From Roseateles toxinivorans (lineage in GTDB: Bacteria; Pseudomonadota; Gammaproteobacteria; Burkholderiales; Burkholderiaceae_C): a stretch of DNA of 64,000 nt. The stretch spans positions 186,001 to 250,000 of the forward strand of contig NZ_SNXS01000004.1 of assembly GCF_004362525.1 (NCBI RefSeq), in the 5' to 3' direction. The position numbers and the translations under genes are program-made. This document shows, piece by piece, positions 53,149-60,074 of the stretch. Each line of letters begins with the position of its first letter. Within the stretch, counting starts at the first letter, position 1. The notes beneath the pieces are model-generated. The model saw only the letters and a list, made by a program, of their open reading frames with translations. It was not told where the DNA came from and searched no databases.

Positions 53149-54687
53149 ATGCCAAACAACAGAGTCACGATGCGCCGTATCCGAGAGGCATTGCGCCTTC
53201 ATCTGCAGGCCGACCTGAGCTTCAGCGAGGTCGGCCGCGCCCTCAAGATCTCCAAGAGCGTGGTCGGCAAGTACGTTTTGTTGGCGCGCGTGGCAGGCGT
53301 GAACTGCGCCGTGGCCGACAGCCTGAGCGATGAGGCTTTGGAAGCCCGGCTGTACCGGCCGCCGATGGCTAGGTCGAGCCACCAACTCGCCCCCGACTTC
53401 GGCGTCGTTCACCAGGAGCTCAAGCGCCCAGGCGTCACACTGATGCTGCTGTGGGAGGAGTACGCCAGCGCCAACCCGCTGGCCTACAAGTACACGAGCT
53501 TCTGCATCAAGTACCGCGAGTTCGCGAAGGCACAGCAGCGCTCGATGCGCCAGGTGCACGTCGCTGGCGAGAAGCTGTTCATCGACTACGCCGGCGACAC
53601 CGTGCCCATCGTCGCTGCGGGCACCGGCGAGATCACGCAGGCCCAGATCTTCGTGGCTGTGCTGGGCGCATCGAACTACACGTTCGTCTACGCTACGCCG
53701 CGCCAGACCACCGAAGACTGGATCGGTGCGCAGGTATTGGCGCTGGAGTTCTTCGGCGGCGTGCCCAAGTTGATCGTGCCCGACCAGGCCCGGGCGCTGG
53801 TCAAGACGCACGGGCGGTATGACCCGGAGCCGGGTCGAGCGTACGAAGAATTTGCCCAGCACTACCGATGCGCAGTGCTTCCGGCTCGCCCCGCGCACCC
53901 TCGCGACAAGCCGAAGGTTGAAGCCGCCGTGCTGCTGGTGCAGAGGTGGATCCTGGCGCGTCTTCGCAACCGTCGTTTCTTCAGCTTGGCCGAGCTCAAC
54001 CGGGCCATCGCCGTGTTGCTGGTGGACTTGAACCAGCGGCCGTTCAAGAAGCTTCCCGGCTGCCGGCGCAGCGCGTTCGAGCAGCTCGACGCGCCGGCGC
54101 TGACGGCATTGCCGGCCGAGCGCTTCCAGTTGAGCCGCTGGAAGTCGGCCAAGGTCAACGTCGACTATCACGTCGAGTTCGACGGCCACTACTACAGCGT
54201 GCCCCACCGGCTTGTGAACGCCAAGGTCGACGTGCGCGTCACCGGGGACTTGCTGGAGTGCTTCGCGTCCAACCAGCGCGTGGCCAGCCACGCGCTGAGC
54301 GCCGCGCGCGGCGGGTTCACAACCGCTCCCGAGCACATGCCGGCGTCGCACCGGGCGCACCTGGAGTGGACGCCGGCCAAGCTCATCGCCTGGGGCGAAC
54401 GCATCGGCGTGAGTACGGCGGCGGTGGTGACTTGGCAGATGACGCATCGCCCGCACCCCGAGCAAGGCTACCGCGCGTGCCTGGGCCTGCTGGCGCTGGC
54501 GCGCAAGTACAGCGCACCGCGCCTGGAAGCCGCCTGCACCCGCGCTATGGCGATCCGCGCGCCGAACCTGCGCAGCGTGACCAGCATCCTGCAGTGCGGT
54601 TTGGACAGCCAACCCAAGCCGCTGGACGCTGCCGACAACCCGGTCATCGCTCACGAGAACGTGCGCGGCCCGGACTACTACCACTGA
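53149..54687 (+). CDS. istA: IS21-family transposase IstA
   Basis: The 512-residue protein has an N-terminal helix-turn-helix (LSFSEVGRALKISKSVVGKY), a DDE integrase core with FIDYAGDT, VPDQARALV and KPKVEAAVL carrying the catalytic Asp, Asp and Glu, and a C-terminal Mu-type beta domain (HYYSVPHRLVNAKVDVRV). The ATG at 53149 gives the usual MPNNRVTMRRIRE start. It is followed by istB after 24 bases. No frameshift is seen. Confidence 0.95.
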   Translation: MPNNRVTMRRIREALRLHLQADLSFSEVGRALKISKSVVGKYVLLARVAGVNCAVADSLSDEALEARLYRPPMARSSHQLAPDFGVVHQELKRPGVTLMLLWEEYASANPLAYKYTSFCIKYREFAKAQQRSMRQVHVAGEKLFIDYAGDTVPIVAAGTGEITQAQIFVAVLGASNYTFVYATPRQTTEDWIGAQVLALEFFGGVPKLIVPDQARALVKTHGRYDPEPGRAYEEFAQHYRCAVLPARPAHPRDKPKVEAAVLLVQRWILARLRNRRFFSLAELNRAIAVLLVDLNQRPFKKLPGCRRSAFEQLDAPALTALPAERFQLSRWKSAKVNVDYHVEFDGHYYSVPHRLVNAKVDVRVTGDLLECFASNQRVASHALSAARGGFTTAPEHMPASHRAHLEWTPAKLIAWGERIGVSTAAVVTWQMTHRPHPEQGYRACLGLLALARKYSAPRLEAACTRAMAIRAPNLRSVTSILQCGLDSQPKPLDAADNPVIAHENVRGPDYYH

Positions 54688-54711
54688 CCACCACGAGAGA
54701 GAACACATCCG

Positions 54712-55476
54712 ATGTTGAGCGAACACACCCTGGATCAACTGCGCACCCTGCGCCTGGACGGCATGGTGCATGCCCTGCAGGACCAGAGCCACAGCACCGC
54801 AGCGGCCGAGCTGTCCTTTGACGACCGGCTGACGCTGCTGGTGCAGCGCGAGATCGCCTGGCGCGACGACCGGCGCGTGACCCGACTGCTGAAGGCCGCC
54901 AGGCTCAAGGTCAGCGCAGCCTGCATCGAGGACATCAACTGGCGAGCTAGCCGCGGGCTGGACCGCCACCTGATCGTCGCTCTGGCCGGCAGCGACTGGC
55001 TGCGCCACGCGCGCAATTTGCTGATCACCGGAGCCACCGGCAGCGGCAAGACGTGGCTGGCTTGTGCGCTGGCCCACCAGGCGGCCCGCAACGGCTTCTC
55101 GGTGCTGTACGTGCGCGCAGCGCGCCTGTTCGATGAGCTGCAGGTGGCGCACGGTGACGGCAGCTTCGCCAGGAGGCTGGTGCAACTGGCTCGGCTGGAT
55201 TTGCTTGTAATTGATGATTTTGCGATTGCGCCCATGGGTGCATCCGAACGCAACGACCTGCTGGAGCTGCTGGACGACCGCACCAGCGCGCGCTCCACCC
55301 TGATCACGAGCCAGTTGCCGGTCAAGGCCTGGCACACCTATCTCAACGACCCGACGCTGGCCGACGCCATCCTCGACCGGCTCGTGCACGCCAGTCACAA
55401 GATCGAACTCAAGACCACCAAGTCCCTGCGTGATGCGGCCGAGGGGGGCGCCTCCGGCGGCCTGGCAGGAGCCTAA
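54712..55476 (+). CDS. istB: IS21-family transposition helper ATPase IstB
   Basis: The 254-residue AAA+ ATPase has Walker [10 protein letters not shown] (about 103-111), Walker [10 protein letters not shown] near 160, and the DnaC-like fold. IstB forms multimers on target DNA that recruit IstA and choose the insertion site. Sequence is complete and in frame. It lies 191 bases from the right IS end. Confidence 0.95.
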   Translation: MLSEHTLDQLRTLRLDGMVHALQDQSHSTAAAELSFDDRLTLLVQREIAWRDDRRVTRLLKAARLKVSAACIEDINWRASRGLDRHLIVALAGSDWLRHARNLLITGATGSGKTWLACALAHQAARNGFSVLYVRAARLFDELQVAHGDGSFARRLVQLARLDLLVIDDFAIAPMGASERNDLLELLDDRTSARSTLITSQLPVKAWHTYLNDPTLADAILDRLVHASHKIELKTTKSLRDAAEGGASGGLAGA

Positions 55477-55620
55477 AAATTCAGATCAAGTCGAGCACTT
55501 ATTAAGTTCCGACACAGCCCCACGGAGAGGTCGCTTCAGACTGATCGTGGACGATTCAGCTACATTTAAACCAGTTCCTGCGCGCCTCCCCGTCGCCGCC
55601 ACGGCAACGTCAGTTTTGCC

Positions 55621-55667
55621 GTCCGCGATCAGCCTGAAATAGGCGTCCACGATCGCTGAAATACGCA
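55621..55667 (-). repeat. right end of IS21 element with inverted subterminal repeats
   Basis: Read inward, the right end begins TGCGTATTTCAGC. CTGAAA at 55656-55661 and 55634-55639 with GTCCAC (55645-55650) and GTCCGC (55621-55626) form two copies of the left-end unit in opposite orientation. A further direct copy lies at 55534-55552. Confidence 0.85.
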
Positions 55668-55855
55668 GCAGTCAGACTTTGCTGCCGGGTGGTGCGCTGG
55701 AACAGCCGCACCTCCAGCCGAGCCTCCAGCCGGGCGATGCTCTTGGCCACGGCCGAACGCGTCTGGCGCAGCTGCTGGGCAGCCAACGCGAAGCTGCCCG
55801 ACTCGGCCACCTTGACGAAGGTGGCAATGCCCTTGAGCTGGTCTTCGGTGCTCAT
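55668..55855 (-). pseudogene. LysR-family regulator, 5' part (DNA-binding domain), split by IS21 element
   Basis: This half encodes the winged helix (MSTEDQLKGIATFVKVAESG onward, with SFALAAQQLRQTRSAVAKSI as the helix-turn-helix) and ends at RTTRQQSLTA, where the IS begins. Translation would run about 18 residues into the IS before a stop at 55610, giving a truncated DNA-binding protein without effector domain. The right copy of the target duplication, 55668-55674, lies at its end. It is divergent from the oxidoreductase gene at 55953. Confidence 0.92.
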
Positions 55856-55900
55856 GATTGGTTCCTGTTTGGAATCTGACATCGTACTGAATTGCATCAC

Positions 55901-55919
55901 TGGCGATTTTCCATCGCCA
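55901..55919. promoter_or_regulatory. 7-bp inverted repeat, candidate operator of the disrupted LysR
   Basis: TGGCGAT (55901-55907) and ATCGCCA (55913-55919) are exact reverse complements around TTTCC in the 97-bp gap between the split LysR gene and the oxidoreductase gene, a usual LysR operator location. Confidence 0.5.
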
Positions 55920-55952
55920 TAGACTGAATCATCGTCAACACACGAGCCTGTC

Positions 55953-56972
55953 ATGCACACCTACCAACTCCACCGCGGACGGGGCCTTGAGGGCCTTGAG
56001 CGGATCACGCTGACCCGACGGCCGCTGCAGCCGCATGAGGTGCGCCTGCGCGTCCATGCCGCTTCGCTGAACTACCGCGACCTGATACTGGCCCGGGGCG
56101 GAAGCCCGGAGCGTCCACCCCTGGTGCCCCTGTCTGATGGCGCCGGCGAGGTGCTGGAGGCCGGCCGCGCCGTCACCGCCGTGGCGCCGGGTGACCGTGT
56201 CACCGCAGCTTTCTACCCCGATTGGCTGGACGGCCCACCGACCGTTGCGGGCACGGCCCTGGGCCTGGGCGGTGGTGGTGCCGGCTGGCTGACGCAGGAG
56301 CTGGTGATGCCCGGGCAGGCCCTGATCAAGCTGCCCGCGCATTTCAGTTACCGCGAGGGCGCCACCCTGACCTGCGCCGGCACGGCCGCCTGGCATGCGC
56401 TGTTCGAAGCGGGGAGCCTCAAGCCCGGCAGCACGGTGCTGCTGCAGGGCACCGGTGGCGTCTCGTTGTGGGCGCTGCAGCTGGCCAAGGCGGCGGGGAT
56501 GAGGGTCATCATCACCTCGTCCGATGATGCCAAGCTGGACTTCGCCCGAACCTTGGGCGCCGACGCCACGATCAACTACCGCACCCATCCCGAGTGGAGC
56601 GTCGAGGCGCGCCGGCTGAGCGGCGGCGAAGGCGTTGACCTGGTCGTCGATGTCGGCGGGCGCGGCACCCTGACCCAGTCGCTGCGCTCGGTGCGCATGG
56701 CCGGCGCGGTGGCGGTGGTGGGCGGCGTCAGCGGTTTCGGCGGCGAGCTGGAACCCTGGGCGCTGATCGATGGCGCAAGCCGGCTGCTGGGCGTGCTGGT
56801 CGGCAGCCGGGCCATGACCGAGCGGCTGGCCCGCTTTGCCGAGCTGCACAGCATCCGCCCGGTGATTGACCGCACCTTCGGCTTCAACCAGGTGCCCGAG
56901 GCCTATGCCTGGCTGGAGAGCGCCCAGCACCTGGGCAAGGTGGTGATAGACACCACGGCGCCGCTGCTGTGA
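55953..56972 (+). CDS. zinc-free medium-chain alcohol dehydrogenase / quinone oxidoreductase
   Basis: The 339-residue protein is a medium-chain reductase: an N-terminal GroES-like domain (HEVRLRVHAASLNYRDLILARG, about 28-49) and a Rossmann domain with VLLQGTGGVSLWALQLAKAAG near 165 binding NAD(P)H. The zinc-ligand cysteines of true alcohol dehydrogenases are absent, so it is nearer quinone oxidoreductases and enoyl reductases. It is divergent from the split LysR gene, its presumed regulator, which is now inactive. Confidence 0.87.
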   Translation: MHTYQLHRGRGLEGLERITLTRRPLQPHEVRLRVHAASLNYRDLILARGGSPERPPLVPLSDGAGEVLEAGRAVTAVAPGDRVTAAFYPDWLDGPPTVAGTALGLGGGGAGWLTQELVMPGQALIKLPAHFSYREGATLTCAGTAAWHALFEAGSLKPGSTVLLQGTGGVSLWALQLAKAAGMRVIITSSDDAKLDFARTLGADATINYRTHPEWSVEARRLSGGEGVDLVVDVGGRGTLTQSLRSVRMAGAVAVVGGVSGFGGELEPWALIDGASRLLGVLVGSRAMTERLARFAELHSIRPVIDRTFGFNQVPEAYAWLESAQHLGKVVIDTTAPLL

Positions 56973-57045
56973 GCCCTGCGTTTCACGCCATTTTCACAAT
57001 CCCCCGCTAACTTGGCGGCTTCAGCATCCCGGTCTGGAGCCTGTC

Positions 57046-57144
57046 ATGCGCAAGATCCTGAAGTCGCTCGCCCCGCAAGCCCTGCTGGATCGCTATTTCG
57101 CCGACCTGCGGGTGTTCGTCTGGCCGCTCGACAAGCTGTCATGA
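57046..57144 (+). CDS. possible 32-residue small protein
   Basis: A short frame beginning MRKILKSLAPQALLDRYFADL overlaps the start of the following mini-gene by an ATGA. A GGAG box (57036-57039) precedes the ATG by six bases. It is not recognised. Coupling to the next frame and the ribosome binding site are its only support. Confidence 0.4.
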   Translation: MRKILKSLAPQALLDRYFADLRVFVWPLDKLS

Positions 57145-57260
57145 ACCGCACCCTGACCCACGGCCTGGTGATCGGCTGCACGCTGCTCTATGGTGTGCGC
57201 GAACTGCTGGCCCTGCAGCGCCTGCGCTGGGGCGCCAGGTTCAAACGCAACAGCCACTGA
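57141..57260 (+). CDS. possible 39-residue membrane mini-protein
   Basis: The frame MNRTLTHGLVIGCTLLYGVR encodes one hydrophobic helix (about 6-18) followed by a basic tail (RLRWGARFKRNSH). Its ATG overlaps the stop of the 32-residue frame. Its stop codon lies directly before the end of the convergent kinase gene. No known family. Confidence 0.4.
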   Translation: MNRTLTHGLVIGCTLLYGVRELLALQRLRWGARFKRNSH

Positions 57261-60074
57261 TTACTTCGGGGCCGTCAGCGGCAGGTCGATGACGAACAGC
57301 AGGCCTTCGCCGGCCGGGCTGTGGGCGCTGATCTGGCCGCCGAACAGCGAGCTGATGATGTTGTGGCAGATGTACAGGCCCAGGCCGCTGCTGCCCTGGC
57401 CCAGCTGCGTGGTGAAGAAGGGGTCGAAGATGCGGCGCAGATTGGCCTCGGACAGGCCCACGCCGTTGTCGCGGAAGTTGATCACGACGCGGCCCTCGTG
57501 CGGCGTTCCCGCGGAGATCTGGATCAGACCCTGCGCACGGCCGGCCAGACCATGGGTCAGCGCATTGCTGACCAGCTGGGTCAGGACCTGACCCAGTGCC
57601 CCGGGGTAGCCATCCACCGTCAGATGCTCGGGCAGGTCCAGCTCGATGCGGTGGCCGGCATCGACGAAGCTGGACATCAGGGTGCTGAGGATGTCCTGCA
57701 CGGTGCCGCGCAGATCGAAGCGGCGGCGGCGCTCGGCCGCGCGGTCGGTCGCCACCTCCTGGAAGCTGCTGACCAGCTTGGCGGCGCGGGCCAGGCCCTG
57801 CACCAACTGATCGGCCGCCTCCGTGGACTGGCGCACGAAGTTGCTGACATCCGAGTGGCGCAGCGTCTGGGCCCTGACCTTTTGCTCGAAGTTCAGCGCC
57901 TGGTGCTGCAGCGTGCCGGCAATCAGCAGGCTGTTGCCTATCGGTGTGTTGAGCTCATGGGCCACGCCGGCCACCAGCGCGCCCAGCGAGGCCAGCTTCT
58001 CCTGCGCAACCAGCTTGTCTCGCGCCGCCTGCAGCTGGGCATAGGCATGGGCATTGTCCAGCGCGATCGCGCCATAGGCGCACAGGGTGCGGAAGATGCG
58101 CTGCTCGCGCTCGCCGTAGGCCTCGGGCCGCATTGACTGGATGGTCATCGCCCCGAGCACGCGCTCACCGGCGAGCAGGGGGGCGAACATGCGGCTGGCC
58201 GTGTCCAGCGAGCCGGGGATCAGGTTGGAGTCGGGCTCGTCGTCGCCGGGCTTGCGCAACATCAACACCTCGCGACGCTCACGCACGCAGCGGGCCGAAC
58301 CGGCATGGGGGTCGTCCAGCGCCACCCGGCAGGCCGGCTGCGGCTGGCCGTTCTCGATGAACAGCGCGGTGCTCAGGCCGAGGCCGTCGTTATCCATCAG
58401 ATAGATGGCGAAGGACTCCGCGGCCAGCAGCCCCTGGACATGCCGGTTCAGCGCTTCGAAGATGTCCGCGGCATCGAGGTGGGCCGTGATCTCCTGCCCG
58501 ACCTTGCTCAGGCGTTCCAGCGTCTGGCTGGTCTGCTCCAGCACCTGGGCACGCTGTACCTCGGCCAGGGCCAGCTGGCGATGATGCTCGCCCTCGGCCC
58601 GCGTCGTTTCGGTCTGGTAATGGATCTGCAGCGCGATCGCGCGGTTGGTGGCCTCTGCGCCATGGGTTTTCTCCCGGGCCAGGCTGGCCTGCTGCGAGTA
58701 GTCGTAGGCACGCTCGAAATCGCCGGTCTTGGCGTACTCCCGGGCCAGTTGGTCCAGCAGGTCGCCCGGCGCCGTGTAGCCCTGGATATGGGTCATCAGG
58801 GCCAGCGCCAGCTTCAGGTAGTGCAGGCTGGCCGTGCCCAGCCTCATCTCGCCGGGGGCCGGCAGGCGGTGGCGCTCATGGATATTGGCCAGCACGCGCA
58901 GCAGCTCGATCTGCCGGTCGATGCCGCTGCGGCTGCGCGCCAGCTCCAGCGTGCCGCGGGCCATCTCCAGCGCGTCCTCGGCGCGGTCCAGCTGCGACAG
59001 TGCCTGTGCCTCGCCGATGCGGGCATCGATGACGAAGTCGATATGGTTCAGCACCTGGGCACGCGCCTCGAGCTGGGCGAAGTAGGCCAGCGCCGCCAGG
59101 TGCTGCTCCTGATTGGCGCTGAGTCGGCCCAGGTACATCAGGTTGATGGCATAGGCCCGCGAGCCAGCCAGCGGCTGCATCACGGACAGCGCCTCGCGCA
59201 GCAGTTCCTGTGCCGGCTCAAGGCGGCCGAGGCGGCGCAGCGTCTCGGCGGTCTGCATCAGGCATTGCCCCAGGCTGGACGGCCAGCCGGTCGGTCGGGC
59301 CAATGCCAGGCCGCGCTCGAACCAGGCCAGCGCCGAGTCGTTGTCATTCAGGTTCGAGAACGAACGGCCCACCGAGGTGGTGGAGACTATCGCCAGGCGC
59401 AGCTGGCCGCTGGCCTGTGCCGCTTCATGGGCCGCCATGAAATGGCTGGCAGCGCGCCCAAAGTCGCCGATCAGGCCGGCGCACAGGCCGCGATAGTCCT
59501 CGGCCAGCGCGCGCAGGCCGGGCGACTGCTGTGCCAGTGGCAGGGGGAACTCCACCGGCTCGCGGGCGAGGCGGATGTCGTGCAGCACGGTCGAGCGTGC
59601 CAGGCAAGCCCGGGCCAGGTTCTCGCGCAGGGCATCGCCGCGGCGCCGTGCCAGGTCGGCCGCGGTTTCAAAGTTCGCCTCGGCTTCGGTCGTCCGGCCC
59701 TGGTCGAGGCGGACCATGGCCAGCAGCATGCAGGCATCGGACTGGCCGATGCTGTCGTCCAGCCCGGAGAAGACGCTCGTCGCCTGCTGGATCAGCGTCG
59801 CGGCCGGCTCCAGTGCTGCGGTCTGCAGCAGGTGCTCGGCCAGCACCAGGTCGAGCCGGGCCAGCGCCCGCCCATGCTCCACGGCTGCCGCGTCGACGTC
59901 GATCAGCGCCAGCGCCTCGTCGCGCAGGCTCAGGGCGCGTGCCTGCTCGCATTGGCGCAACTGCCAGGCCAGTGCGACCAGCGGCGCCAGGCGCGTCGGG
60001 CCATGCGCATCGGCCAGCGCAGCCTCGAGCGCTTCACGCCCGGCCATCGGTGCAAAGAACTCTGGTGGACTCAT
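57261..60074 (-). CDS. TPR-GAF sensor histidine kinase
   Basis: The 937-residue cytoplasmic protein has no membrane helix. Residues about 40-480 form a TPR-like alpha-solenoid (repeated LGRLEPAQELLREAL-type helices). A GAF domain follows (about 515-670), then a phosphotransfer helix with His706 in GVAHELNTPIGN, and an ATPase domain with QLVSNALTHGL, DNGVGLS and GSSGLGL. It is thus a complete kinase. Its start codon overlaps the stop of the upstream paralogue (ATGA), so they are coupled. No response regulator is adjacent. The start at 60074 is preferred over a longer frame 16 codons upstream. Confidence 0.88.
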   Translation of the reverse strand: MSPPEFFAPMAGREALEAALADAHGPTRLAPLVALAWQLRQCEQARALSLRDEALALIDVDAAAVEHGRALARLDLVLAEHLLQTAALEPAATLIQQATSVFSGLDDSIGQSDACMLLAMVRLDQGRTTEAEANFETAADLARRRGDALRENLARACLARSTVLHDIRLAREPVEFPLPLAQQSPGLRALAEDYRGLCAGLIGDFGRAASHFMAAHEAAQASGQLRLAIVSTTSVGRSFSNLNDNDSALAWFERGLALARPTGWPSSLGQCLMQTAETLRRLGRLEPAQELLREALSVMQPLAGSRAYAINLMYLGRLSANQEQHLAALAYFAQLEARAQVLNHIDFVIDARIGEAQALSQLDRAEDALEMARGTLELARSRSGIDRQIELLRVLANIHERHRLPAPGEMRLGTASLHYLKLALALMTHIQGYTAPGDLLDQLAREYAKTGDFERAYDYSQQASLAREKTHGAEATNRAIALQIHYQTETTRAEGEHHRQLALAEVQRAQVLEQTSQTLERLSKVGQEITAHLDAADIFEALNRHVQGLLAAESFAIYLMDNDGLGLSTALFIENGQPQPACRVALDDPHAGSARCVRERREVLMLRKPGDDEPDSNLIPGSLDTASRMFAPLLAGERVLGAMTIQSMRPEAYGEREQRIFRTLCAYGAIALDNAHAYAQLQAARDKLVAQEKLASLGALVAGVAHELNTPIGNSLLIAGTLQHQALNFEQKVRAQTLRHSDVSNFVRQSTEAADQLVQGLARAAKLVSSFQEVATDRAAERRRRFDLRGTVQDILSTLMSSFVDAGHRIELDLPEHLTVDGYPGALGQVLTQLVSNALTHGLAGRAQGLIQISAGTPHEGRVVINFRDNGVGLSEANLRRIFDPFFTTQLGQGSSGLGLYICHNIISSLFGGQISAHSPAGEGLLFVIDLPLTAPK

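Larger units (their letters stand above)
52968..55667 (+). mobile_element. complete IS21-family insertion sequence, 2,700 bp
   Basis: The element carries istA (53149-54687) and istB (54712-55476). Both ends begin TGCGTATTTCAGC (inward) and share ATCGTGGAC after a one-base length difference. The ends are flanked by GCAGTCA direct repeats. Subterminal TTTCAG...GTGGAC units are repeated five times at the left end and at least twice, inverted, at the right end, which is normal for transposase binding in this family. Both genes look intact and there is no visible decay, so the insertion is probably recent. It disrupts a LysR gene. Confidence 0.95.

Noticed and set aside
53044-55398. A 784-codon minus-strand frame across the IS
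   Set aside because: It is the complement of istA/istB, which carry DDE and Walker motifs.
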